This document shows, one piece after another, positions 30,695 through 39,128 of a stretch of 64,000 nt of DNA. Location of the stretch: NCBI RefSeq assembly GCF_014201135.1, contig NZ_JACHDR010000001.1, positions 682,001-746,000 of the forward strand, in the 5' to 3' direction. The DNA comes from Neomicrococcus aestuarii (GTDB taxonomy: Bacteria; Actinomycetota; Actinomycetes; Actinomycetales; Micrococcaceae). Made by a program: the position numbers and the translations under genes. The notes under the pieces are model-generated. The model saw nothing but the letters and a program-made list of their open reading frames with translations. It ran no database searches and was not told the origin of the DNA. Every line of letters begins with the position of its first letter. The stretch's first letter is position 1.

Positions 30695-31400
30695 ATGAGC
30701 CCTGGTACCTCCGAGTTCATCCGCAACGTCATCATCATCGGCTCCGGCCCCGCCGGATACACCGCCGCAATTTACACCGCCCGCGCGGATCTGGCCCCGC
30801 TAGTCATTGCTGTTTCGGTCACCGCCGGCGGAGAACTCATGAACACCACTGAGGTGGAGAACTTCCCCGGCTTCACCGAGGGCATCATGGGCCCGGATCT
30901 GATGGAGAACATGCAGAAGCAGGTCGAACGCTTCGGCGCCGAAATTCTCTTTGACGACGTCACTCACGTCGATTTGGCCGGTGACATCAAAAAGGTCACG
31001 GCAGGCAACGGCACCACCTATCTGGCACACACCGTCATCCTTTCCAAGGGTTTGGTCTATCGCACCTTAGGCGTACCGAACGAAAAGCGACTGACCGGCC
31101 ACGGCGTATCCTCCTGCGCAACCTGCAACGGATTCTTCTTCCCCGGACAAGAGATTGCCGTGATCGGCCGCGGCGACTCCGCCCTGGAAGAAGCGCTCTT
31201 CCTGACCAAATTCGCTTGCAAGGTCACCGTCGTGTACCGCCGCGAGAGCCTGCGCGCTTCGAAGACCATGGCCGACCGGGCACTGGCTCACCCGAAGATC
31301 GAGTTCATCTGGAACAGCGCCGTCACCGACCTTGAAGGCGAAGAGAAGACCACCGGCCTGCAACTGGAAAACCTACTCACCGGAAAACCAGCAACGGTTG
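30695..31400 (+). pseudogene. trxB: Thioredoxin reductase, 3' part lost
   Basis: The N-terminal two thirds of a thioredoxin reductase: FAD motif IIGSGPAGYTAAIYTAR, redox pair SSCATCNG, and NADPH motif VIGRGDSALEEALFL. The C-terminal FAD-closing part is absent, since homology stops near GLQLENLLTGKPATVV and a resolvase gene follows. The residue after the redox pair is Asn where CATCDG is usual, losing the proposed proton donor. A GAAAGG ribosome site precedes the ATG at 30695. It would have supplied electrons for ArsC. The exact junction is uncertain by about 15 bp. Confidence 0.85.
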
Positions 31401-31415
31401 TGCGACAGTTGATCA

Positions 31416-31997
31416 GTGGCAACTCAGCATTTCAATCTCATCGGTTACGCCAGTGTTTCTACCAATGGGCAGGACTCCCAGCTCCAACGGGATGCCCTTG
31501 AGGCTGCCGGCTGCGGCCGAGTCTTCGAAGATACAATCTCCAGTCGCGCCACCGCCCGCCCGGGACTCGTTGAAGCACTTGACCATCTCCGGCCGACGGA
31601 CACCCTATGCGTGTGGAAATTGGACCGGCTCGGCCGGTCGGTGAAGGAAGTGCTCACCATCGCCGATGGCCTCCACGTCCAGGGGGTAGGCCTGCTTATT
31701 CTCACCGGAACACTGACGGGAACCTACAGCCCAACAGTAGAAGGGAAATTCTTCTTCATCATGATGGCAGCGCTCGCCGAACTCGAGCGCGACATAATCC
31801 GTGAACGCACCATGGCCGGTCTCGCCGCCGCCTGTGCCCAGGGTCGCACCCGCGGCCTGACCACCGTCGGGGATGCCGATACCCTCGCAGCCGCCCGGGC
31901 CAGGCGCGCCCTCGGCTAAAGTCCCACCCGAATCGTCAAGGCCTTGGGGGTCTCCCGGGCATCTATTTATCGTCACCTGTCCACCGGCCATGCCTGA
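31416..31997 (+). pseudogene. Tn3-type serine resolvase, inactivated
   Basis: The catalytic domain of a resolvase/invertase reads LIGYASVSTNGQDSQLQRDAL and WKLDRLGRS, then the long E helix with IMMAALAELERDIIRERT. The conserved first arginine of YARVS is Ser here (GCC AGT GTT). The C-terminal DNA-binding helix-turn-helix (SPTRIVKALGVSRASIYRHL) is cut off by TAA at 31917-31919, although it stays in frame up to a TGA at 31995-31997. Loss of an active-site Arg and of the HTH implies an inactive relic. It lies between trxB and aquaporin fragments. Confidence 0.85.
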
Positions 31998-32019
31998 AGC
32001 ATGCCGCACCAAAAGATTC

Positions 32020-32057
32020 TATGGCGCCAACCACTGTTCTGCTACCGGTCAGACCCC
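32020..32057. repeat. Candidate Tn3-family transposon end
   Basis: Read on the minus strand from 32057, the sequence begins GGGGTCTGACCGGTAGC, and aquaporin homology stops exactly here. Tn3-family ends are about 38 bp and begin GGGG. I found no matching end near 31400, so this is only a candidate. Confidence 0.4.
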
Positions 32058-32651
32058 TATCGGGCCACGCGGAAGTTGGAGCGATTCCGGCGTAGGTGTC
32101 CGTGAAGATTCGCGCGAACGTCGCGGCTGGTTTGGCGAAACTCATGGATAACGTGAACGAATACCCGGCGGCGATGTAACCACTCACGGCCACGGAGACA
32201 TATCTCGCGTTGTCACTCTTGATCGTCAACAAGATGATCAGCAAGAGCCCTATCGTCGCAATGACTTTGGAAATCCAAAGATGCCCGCCGAAGCGATCAT
32301 TCGTGGAAATGGTGAACGCTGGCTTTTCAAACATGATGTGGGTGAGCAACGTGCCGGTGACGCACCCGTCATTTGCGCACCCATGAGGGCGAACATGAGC
32401 TTGGTGTCCAAATGTCCCAGGAAACGGTTGACCAAGGTCACTACGGGATTGAAGCTGGCCGAAATTCCTTGGAATGCGATGATCAAGGCAACCAGAATGG
32501 CACCCGTGGCGATGCTGTTTTCGAGGAGCGCTAGTCCGTCATCTGTGGTGGATAGCTTCGAGGCATAGATGCCCGAGCCGATCACGCCCATCACGAGGAA
32601 AGCGGTCCCGAGGAACTCTGCGACGACACGCTGAAGGCCTGTAGGTGTCAC
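32058..32651 (-). pseudogene. Arsenic-associated aquaporin (MIP family), frameshifted and truncated
   Basis: Starts at GTG 32651 with a 4-bp overlap with arsR: VTPTGLQRVVAEFLGTAFLVMG, then the first pore motif region SFNPVVTL. A ~10-nt insertion near 32355-32365 shifts the frame after FALMGAQMTG, and homology resumes as GTLLTHIMFEKP. The second pore motif reads KPA instead of NPA in SMSFAKPAATFARIF. Homology stops at APTSAWPD where a transposon-like end begins. Related channels let trivalent arsenic leave the cell. Confidence 0.82.
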
Positions 32652-33085
32652 GCTCTTGCCGCCAACTTTGCAGGGGCAGCTGCACGACGGTTCGATATCG
32701 GTTCGGCAGGCTGACTTGGCCAAAGGAAGTCGGCCAGCTTGACGAGCGCGTCGTTGTTAGCGCGGTAGTAGACCCAGACACCACGCTTATCGCGAGTGAC
32801 TAGACCAGCGTCGGCAAGAATCTTCAAGTGACGGCTGATGGTGGGTTGCGAAAGCTCGAAGGACTCGTTCAAGTCGCACACGCAGGCTTCTTGGTTTTCG
32901 TGGGCTGCAATGATGGACAGGAGCCGGACGCGGCAAGGATCGCTCAATGCCTTAAAGGTGTTTGCGAGTTCTGCGGATGCTAAGTCATCCACGGCGGCCC
33001 CAACCATTTGGCTCGAACAGCTGGATTTAGCTTCAGATTGAAGTGCCGTAACAAGTTTCACTCGTAGATATTCACATTTCTGCAT
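32648..33085 (-). CDS. ArsR-family repressor, second copy
   Basis: An intact 145-residue ArsR/SmtB repressor: FKALSDPCRVRLLSII, the metal-site motif ACVCDLNESF, the recognition stretch LSQPTISRHLKILADAGLV, and the wing KRGVWVYYR. Its N-terminus carries an additional Cys pair (SSCSS region) and the tail is Ala-rich. It overlaps the broken aquaporin by 4 bp, so it was the first gene of an arsR-aquaporin unit. It differs clearly from the arsR at 29837, suggesting two ars loci were brought together. Confidence 0.88.
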   Translation of the reverse strand: MQKCEYLRVKLVTALQSEAKSSCSSQMVGAAVDDLASAELANTFKALSDPCRVRLLSIIAAHENQEACVCDLNESFELSQPTISRHLKILADAGLVTRDKRGVWVYYRANNDALVKLADFLWPSQPAEPISNRRAAAPAKLAARA

Positions 33086-33270
33086 GTCCTATTCCAAAAG
33101 GCCGCGGCATTGTGTCGTCGTGCTTTCCGTCGGCAGTTGAGGCAAAGATGCGCCTGGTTTCCGCGAGCCATGCGGTTATTGCAGTGTTGGCAGGTTAAGA
33201 TAGGCGAGAATTCATCGGCACCTGCCGAGTATTTTTGATGCATGAAAACACTTTCAAGGAGTCAACAACG

Positions 33271-33693
33271 GTGAACGGCGGGATACACAACGGTGGTGTT
33301 AATTCAGGGAACTCTCCAGAGGATCCCCGCTTTGAAGCATCCGCTCAGCAGCCCCAACCGTTGACTCCTAGCGAAGACCGTCAGTGGGCAACCATTGCGC
33401 ACTTTGGTGCGATCCTGGGATGCATTCCTTCTGGAATCATTCACTATGTTTTCCGCGAACGTGGACCGTTCACGGCGCAAGAATCTAAGGAAGCCTTCAA
33501 CTTCACGCTTCCCCCCACCATTCTCGCGATCGTCGCCAACTTGCTCTCGATGATCCCGTTCGTTGGTGGGTTCTTCGCCGTCATCGCCGTGTTGCTGTGG
33601 TTGTTCTTGACCATCAACGGTGTGATCGCGGGTATCGAAGTGAACAAGGGACGGCCGTACCGTTACCGCTTCAACCTTCGACTGATTGACTAA
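33271..33693 (+). CDS. DUF4870 membrane protein
   Basis: A 140-residue protein of the DUF4870 family, function unknown. The first ~40 residues are hydrophilic and Gly/Asn-rich. Three hydrophobic segments follow, with the family stretch RGPFTAQESKEAFNFT between the first two and GVIAGIEVNKGRPYRYRF after the last. The GTG at 33271 is chosen because AAGGAG (33256-33261) lies 9 nt upstream; an ATG at 33238 lacks such a site. It overlaps the hemW stop by 4 bp. Confidence 0.85.
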   Translation: MNGGIHNGGVNSGNSPEDPRFEASAQQPQPLTPSEDRQWATIAHFGAILGCIPSGIIHYVFRERGPFTAQESKEAFNFTLPPTILAIVANLLSMIPFVGGFFAVIAVLLWLFLTINGVIAGIEVNKGRPYRYRFNLRLID

Positions 33694-34931
33694 AAGTCCG
33701 CGAGGGTACGTACAACACCGTCCGCAAGCAAGCGGCCCTTGAGCGTCAGCACCAAGCGCTTTTCGCCTTGTGCGCCTAACGCCGGTCCGGGCTCTACTAA
33801 GCCATCGGCAATCAAGCCGGCCACGCGTCGTCGTGCATCATCGCGAAGCACGCTCAACGGAAGCCCCTCGGAAATCCGAACCCGAAGCATGAGATCTTCC
33901 AGGTACCGTGCATCCTCGTCCGGAGTTTCCCGGGCGGCCGCAGGTGAGACTCCCCCATCGATGCGCGTTTGGTACGCGCTCGGGTGCTTGACGTTCCAAA
34001 AGCGCGTTCCACCGATGTGCGAATGCGCGCCAGGGCCGGCACCCCACCAATCGTTTCCACGCCAGTACGCGAGGTTGTGTTCGCTGCGATCCTCCGGAGT
34101 GCGAGACCAGTTGGAGACCTCGTACCAGGAGTAACCGGCAGCGGCGAGCATCGAGTCGGCAAGCTCATACTTCTCGGCGTGATCATCCTCGTCCACGGGA
34201 GGAACCTCACCGCGCCGCATTTGGGCAGCAAGCTTGGTTCCGGGCTCAACAATGAGCGAGTACGCAGAAATGTGGTCCGGCTGATAGCTCAGCGCCGTCT
34301 CCAGGCTGGTCTTCCAATCCTCAAGGGACTCCCCGGGGGTGCCATAAATCAGATCGACGCTCACGCTCAAGCCCAGATCCCTGGCAGCCTGCACCATGAT
34401 GCCCACGTTCTCGGGACGGTGCGTCCTATCCAGAACCTTGAGTACATGCGGCACGGCGGACTGCATACCGAACGAAATTCGCGTGAAACCCGCGTCCCGG
34501 AGAACCTTCAGCGATTCGGGGGTCACCGAGTCCGGGTTCGCCTCAGTGGTGACTTCCGCGTTAGGGGCCAAGCCCCACACTTCTTTCGCGGTTGCGAGCA
34601 CGCGCGCAAGATCCTCGGCCGGCAGCAACGTGGGAGTGCCGCCGCCAAAGAACACCGTGGAGAGCTGGCGTGATTCTATGCCGGACTCCTGCAGCGCCTG
34701 CCCCGCGAAGACCAGCTCCTGGCTCACCGTGGAGGCATACGTTGTTTGCGATGCTCCCCCGCCGAGCTCGTGCGCGGTATAGGTGTTGAAGTCGCAATAC
34801 CCGCAGCGCACAGCGCAAAAAGGGATGTGGACGTAGAGCGAGAAATCGCGGCCCGCAGAACGGCCCGCCGTTCCTTCGGGGAGCCGACCGTCAGCTGGCG
34901 CCGGATCCCCGTCAGGAAGAGTTGACGGCAT
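33690..34931 (-). CDS. hemW: Radical SAM heme chaperone HemW
   Basis: HemW-family proteins bind heme and an iron-sulfur cluster and are related to oxygen-independent coproporphyrinogen oxidase. The radical-SAM motif CAVRCGYC (CX3CX2C) lies at about residues 38-45, after VHIPF. The glycine-rich stretch FFGGGTPTLL follows, and the HemW C-terminal domain comes last. Length 413 is normal. It follows lepA by 3 bp; lepA-hemW is a conserved bacterial pair. Confidence 0.94.
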   Translation of the reverse strand: MPSTLPDGDPAPADGRLPEGTAGRSAGRDFSLYVHIPFCAVRCGYCDFNTYTAHELGGGASQTTYASTVSQELVFAGQALQESGIESRQLSTVFFGGGTPTLLPAEDLARVLATAKEVWGLAPNAEVTTEANPDSVTPESLKVLRDAGFTRISFGMQSAVPHVLKVLDRTHRPENVGIMVQAARDLGLSVSVDLIYGTPGESLEDWKTSLETALSYQPDHISAYSLIVEPGTKLAAQMRRGEVPPVDEDDHAEKYELADSMLAAAGYSWYEVSNWSRTPEDRSEHNLAYWRGNDWWGAGPGAHSHIGGTRFWNVKHPSAYQTRIDGGVSPAAARETPDEDARYLEDLMLRVRISEGLPLSVLRDDARRRVAGLIADGLVEPGPALGAQGEKRLVLTLKGRLLADGVVRTLADF

Positions 34932-34934
34932 GGG

Positions 34935-36788
34935 TTACTTCTTCTTGTCCTTGGAGCTTTCACCGGAAGACAGCGCCGCGATGAAGGCCTCTTGTGGAAC
35001 TTCCACGCGGCCCACCATCTTCATGCGCTTCTTGCCTTCCTTCTGCTTTTCAAGCAGCTTGCGCTTACGGGAGATGTCGCCGCCGTAGCACTTGGCCAGA
35101 ACGTCCTTGCGGATTGCGCGAATGGATTCGCGAGCAATGATGCGGGATCCAATGGCTGCCTGGATGGGCACCTCGAACTGCTGGCGCGGGATGAGCTCAC
35201 GAAGCTTGCCCGTCATCATGACGCCATAGGAGTAAGCCTTGTCCTTGTGCGTGATGGCGCTGAACGCGTCAACCTGCTCGCCCTGGAGCAGAATGTCCAC
35301 CTTTACAAGGTCTGCAACTTGTGAACCGTCGGCCTTCCAGTCCAAGGAAGCGTAGCCGCGGGTCTTGGACTTCAAAACATCGAAGAAGTCGAAGACGATC
35401 TCAGCCAGCGGCAAGTGGTATCGGATCTCCACACGATCTTCAGAGAGGTAATCCATGCCGCGCATGATGCCACGACGAGACTGGCACAGCTCCATGATGG
35501 CGCCGACGAATTCGTTCGGGGCCAAAATGGTGGCTGCCACCATGGGTTCGTGGACTTCCAAGATCTTGCCGGACGGGAACTCGCTCGGGTTCGTCACGGT
35601 GGTCATCTTCTTGTCTTCCGTCATGACCTCGTACACAACGTTCGGTGCCGTGGAGATGAGGTCCAGACCGAACTCGGCCTCCAGACGCTCGCGCGTGATT
35701 TCGAGGTGCAGAAGACCCAAGAAGCCCACGCGGAAGCCGAAGCCCAGAGCCACGGAGGTTTCCGGCTCATAGATGAGGGCAGCGTCGTTGAGCTGGAGCT
35801 TATCCAGAGCGTCGCGAAGCGCCGGGTAGTCGGAGCCATCAATCGGGTACAAACCAGAGAACACCATCGGCTTGGGGTCTTCATAGCCTCCAAGCGACTC
35901 GGTTGCTGGCTTGGCGAAATTGGTGACGGTATCGCCCACCTTGGACTGACGAACGTCCTTCACGCCAGTGATGAGGTAGCCCACTTCGCCAACGCCAAGA
36001 CCCTTGGTAGGAACTGGTTCCGGCGAGCTCACGCCGATCTCGAGGAGTTCGTGGGTAGCGCGCGTGGACATCATCTGAATGCGCTCGCGCGGAGACAAGT
36101 TGCCGTCCACCACGCGAACATAGGTGACCACACCCCGGTAGGTGTCATACACGGAGTCAAAAATCATGGCGCGGGCCGGCGCGTTCGCGTCACCCACAGG
36201 GTTTGGGAGCGTGCCAACAATGCGGTCAAGCAGCGCTTCCACGCCTTCTCCGGTCTTACCGGAGACCCTCAACACGTCCTCGGGATCTCCACCGATGAGG
36301 TTGGCAAGTTCAGCGGCATACTTTTCTGGCTGCGCTGCCGGAAGGTCGATCTTGTTCAGCACGGGAATGATGGTGAGGTCATTCTCCATCGCCAGGTAGA
36401 GGTTCGCGAGCGTCTGGGCTTCGATGCCCTGAGCTGCGTCCACCAACAACACGGCGCCTTCACACGCTGCTAGAGAACGTGACACTTCGTAGGTGAAGTC
36501 CACGTGACCGGGCGTGTCAATCATGTTCAGTGCGTACGCGGTGCCATCGACTTCCCATGGCATGCGAACGGCCTGGCTCTTGATGGTGATGCCACGTTCG
36601 CGCTCGATGTCCATGCGGTCGAGGTACTGAGCCTTCATGTCACGCTGGGAAACGATTCCGGTGAGCTGCAGCATGCGGTCGGCAAGCGTTGACTTGCCGT
36701 GGTCAATATGCGCAATAATGCAGAAATTTCGGATGAGCGCCGGATCGGTGGCGGCGGGCACCGGAGCGGTGCGGGCCTGAGGTGACAC
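34935..36788 (-). CDS. lepA: Elongation factor 4 (LepA)
   Basis: A ribosome-associated GTPase related to EF-G. G1 is AHIDHGKST (about residues 28-36), G3 is DTPGH, G4 is NKID, and the effector region reads [11 protein letters not shown]. The C-terminal LepA-specific domain includes [21 protein letters not shown], split across its basic stretch. Length 617 is typical. It is the first gene of lepA-hemW. Confidence 0.97.
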   Translation of the reverse strand: MSPQARTAPVPAATDPALIRNFCIIAHIDHGKSTLADRMLQLTGIVSQRDMKAQYLDRMDIERERGITIKSQAVRMPWEVDGTAYALNMIDTPGHVDFTYEVSRSLAACEGAVLLVDAAQGIEAQTLANLYLAMENDLTIIPVLNKIDLPAAQPEKYAAELANLIGGDPEDVLRVSGKTGEGVEALLDRIVGTLPNPVGDANAPARAMIFDSVYDTYRGVVTYVRVVDGNLSPRERIQMMSTRATHELLEIGVSSPEPVPTKGLGVGEVGYLITGVKDVRQSKVGDTVTNFAKPATESLGGYEDPKPMVFSGLYPIDGSDYPALRDALDKLQLNDAALIYEPETSVALGFGFRVGFLGLLHLEITRERLEAEFGLDLISTAPNVVYEVMTEDKKMTTVTNPSEFPSGKILEVHEPMVAATILAPNEFVGAIMELCQSRRGIMRGMDYLSEDRVEIRYHLPLAEIVFDFFDVLKSKTRGYASLDWKADGSQVADLVKVDILLQGEQVDAFSAITHKDKAYSYGVMMTGKLRELIPRQQFEVPIQAAIGSRIIARESIRAIRKDVLAKCYGGDISRKRKLLEKQKEGKKRMKMVGRVEVPQEAFIAALSSGESSKDKKK

Positions 36789-36909
36789 GTAAATAGCCTC
36801 GCTTGCGGATCATTCTTAATGGAATTCCGCATGTCGATGGATCGGATGCGGATTTCCTATTGTCCCATGAAGCTCCCCCGGTTCGTTGCAGCGCTGATAG
36901 CGTGGGGAC

Positions 36910-37533
36910 ATGAAATTTGATGCGAACGCTTTGATGCGGGTCGCCCGCCAGATTTTTCGGATTGCCGAGCCCATCATTCGTGAGCGTCTCAATGACCGCT
37001 CCGGTTCGCAGTCCGGTCAGAAGAGCGGATCCTCGACGCGTACCAGTTCATCCACTCCTTCCCCGTCCCGAAATACGTCTGATAGTTCACGCCAATACGA
37101 CGACGCCGCTCAAGGTTCGTGGGAACGCGGCGGTTATCCGGGTGATTACCCAGCGCGCTCGTCGCAGGGCGTAGCCGCTGCATACGCTCCCAACCCGAAT
37201 GGTGCTGCTGATCCCGGTGAAGTGGTGTGGGCGTGGGTTCCGTACGAGGAGGACTACTCTCGCGGCAAGGACCGGCCCGTCCTAGTGATTGGTAGAGACG
37301 GCGAGTACCTGCTGGGGCTCATGCTGACCACGAAGGATCGGGATAATTCGGTTCGTCAGAACCATAGCTACATTGATGTAGGTACTGGCGGTTGGGATTC
37401 GAAGGGTCGCCCGAGCGAGGCAAAGTTGGATCGTGTGATTCGCTTGCGTCAGGATGGCATCCGTCGTGAGGGCGCAGTTCTTTCCCGCGAGACGTACGAC
37501 GACGTAGCTCAAGCCATGCGCGAGAGTTTCTGA
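36910..37533 (+). CDS. PemK/MazF-fold protein without a visible antitoxin
   Basis: 207 residues. The first ~95 are hydrophilic and rich in Ser, Arg and Tyr, probably disordered. Residues about 98-205 resemble the PemK/MazF barrel (GEVVWAWVPYEEDYSRGKDRPVLVIG, then LTTKDRD), where MazF toxins carry their RNA-binding Arg. No small antitoxin gene is adjacent on either side. Such stand-alone proteins are common in Arthrobacter-like genomes and may not be toxins. Monocistronic, divergent from lepA. Confidence 0.75.
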   Translation: MKFDANALMRVARQIFRIAEPIIRERLNDRSGSQSGQKSGSSTRTSSSTPSPSRNTSDSSRQYDDAAQGSWERGGYPGDYPARSSQGVAAAYAPNPNGAADPGEVVWAWVPYEEDYSRGKDRPVLVIGRDGEYLLGLMLTTKDRDNSVRQNHSYIDVGTGGWDSKGRPSEAKLDRVIRLRQDGIRREGAVLSRETYDDVAQAMRESF

Positions 37534-37715
37534 CACTCCGCTAGCGGCCCGTATCTTTGTAAATCAACTGTTATTCCTGCTAGGATATACAGCTGTGTGT
37601 CCGCGCAGATCGACGGGCACCCAAGTCGATCTTTTCAACTGTATCCCCACGCAGCCGGTCCAATCGACTTGGAACCCTCACGATCCTGTCCGAATCATCA
37701 GAGAGAAATTCATTC

Positions 37716-37976
37716 GTGGCCAATATTAAGTCCCAGAAGAAGCGCATTCTCACCAACGAGAAGGCTCGCGTTCGCAACCTTGCTTTGCGCTCCGAGCTCA
37801 AGACCCTCATCCGCGCCGTCAACGAGGCTGTAACCTCCGCTGACAAAGAAGCCGCTGAGAAGGCATTGCGCACCGCTAACCGCAAGCTTGACAAGGCTGT
37901 TAGCAAGGGTGTTATCCACAAGAACCAGGCTGCTAACCGCAAGTCTGCGATCTCGAAGAAGGTTGCTGCTCTCTAA
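37716..37976 (+). CDS. rpsT: 30S ribosomal protein S20
   Basis: Binds 16S rRNA in the 30S subunit. The 86-residue basic helical protein starts at GTG with [17 protein letters not shown] and ends [13 protein letters not shown], both typical of S20. About 180 bp precede it, with TAGGATATA near 37577 as a possible -10 and a ~130-nt leader containing complementary GATCGAC/GTCGATC segments that could fold. A terminator follows 24 bp after the stop. Confidence 0.96.
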   Translation: MANIKSQKKRILTNEKARVRNLALRSELKTLIRAVNEAVTSADKEAAEKALRTANRKLDKAVSKGVIHKNQAANRKSAISKKVAAL

Positions 37977-38000
37977 GCAGTAGCGTTCTCATAGAACTTC

Positions 38001-38036
38001 AAGTGGCCGTCTCCTTCGGGAGGCGGCCACTTTTGT
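38001..38036 (+). terminator. Rho-independent terminator after rpsT
   Basis: A 14-bp stem (38001-38014 with 38019-38032, one wobble pair) is closed by a TTCG tetraloop and followed by T residues. Confidence 0.9.
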
Positions 38037-38096
38037 GTTGTCCCAAGTTTCTCGGCCCGATGTCTCTTCTCTTCGTCCAACGTCGCGCGCTTGGCT

Positions 38097-39107
38097 CTAA
38101 CGCCGGGCAGACAAGGCAATCTGGGTCACGAGGCGCTCTACCGCGTACTCCGGATCACGAGATTGGCCTTTGACCATGGCATCGGTTTCGGCCACGAGTG
38201 CAATGCAGGAGATGAGGTCGTCTTGGGACCAGTAGTTTGCGAGGTCTTGCGCTTGGCGGAGCTGCCAGGGGGCCATCCCTAGCTCACCGGCCAACTCTGC
38301 GCCGCCGCGTCGTCCGGCCACCTTGGCAATCTGACGGAGCTTCATCGCTAATGCCGCAATGATGGGAATGGGGTCCGTGCCTGTTGAGAGTGCATGACGT
38401 AAAGAGCTGAGAGCCTGGGTGGAACGTCCAGCAAGCGCTGCGTCAGCTACTTTGAATCCGGTTGCTTCGACTCGTCCGCCGTAATACTTGTCCACGTGCT
38501 CAAGTGTGATGGGGCCTGTGATGTCCTCGGAGAGCTGTTTGCATGCAGCAGCCAAGTCACCCAGCTCGTTTCCAAGAGCCGCCACGAGAGCGCGAGCTGC
38601 TTCGGGGTGAATTTGATGATCTAGAGCTCGAAACTCTTGAATCACGAAATCGTTTTTCTCTGCTTCGGACTTTGGTGCCGCGCAGTCGATCGTTGACACG
38701 CCGGCTTTTTTGAGTGCGTCAAGAAGTTTCTTGCCGCGGTTGCCGCCACTGTGGTGCAGCACGAACATTACGTCTTCCGCTGGCGACTTGATGTAGTTCA
38801 AGGCATCTTCGAGGAAGGCATCGCTCATGGTTGCAGCGTTGGTGACTTCCAGAATGATGAAGTCGCTGAATAACGACGGCGTCGCCGAGAGCATGATCTC
38901 GCCGCCCTGATATTTGGCGGCGTCCAACTGGACTAGCTGGGCGTCCTGAAATTGTTGGCGGATGCCTGTGCGGAGTTTGTCGAGCACTCTGGAGACGATG
39001 TAGTCGTCGGAACCGCTGAGCAAGATCAATGGGGCGGGCGCGGCTTGTCGCCACGACGTTCCGGTAGCTGATTTCGCCTTTCCGCGGGACGCGGGAGCAG
39101 GTGTCAC
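38097..39107 (-). CDS. holA: DNA polymerase III delta subunit
   Basis: The clamp-loader subunit that opens the sliding clamp. The 336-residue protein has the family start LILLSGSDDYIVSRVLDKLR, an AAA-like core with VMFVLHHSGGNRGKKLLDALKK, and the C-terminal collar with APWQLRQAQDLANYWSQDDL. An N-terminal extension of about 25 basic residues precedes the core. It lies 21 bp downstream of comEC in the same direction. Confidence 0.92.
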   Translation of the reverse strand: MTPAPASRGKAKSATGTSWRQAAPAPLILLSGSDDYIVSRVLDKLRTGIRQQFQDAQLVQLDAAKYQGGEIMLSATPSLFSDFIILEVTNAATMSDAFLEDALNYIKSPAEDVMFVLHHSGGNRGKKLLDALKKAGVSTIDCAAPKSEAEKNDFVIQEFRALDHQIHPEAARALVAALGNELGDLAAACKQLSEDITGPITLEHVDKYYGGRVEATGFKVADAALAGRSTQALSSLRHALSTGTDPIPIIAALAMKLRQIAKVAGRRGGAELAGELGMAPWQLRQAQDLANYWSQDDLISCIALVAETDAMVKGQSRDPEYAVERLVTQIALSARR

Positions 39108-39128
39108 GAGTGTTCTCCTCTGTTGGGC

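Noticed and set aside
33058-33243. A 61-codon minus-strand frame with two CXXC pairs, like a zinc ribbon
   Set aside because: It overlaps the arsR start in another frame, has no good ribosome site and continues into arsR coding sequence. Cys spacing could be chance.
35415-36473. A 352-codon open frame antisense to lepA
   Set aside because: lepA GTPase motifs are intact on the minus strand; no ribosome site and no family resemblance for the plus-strand frame.
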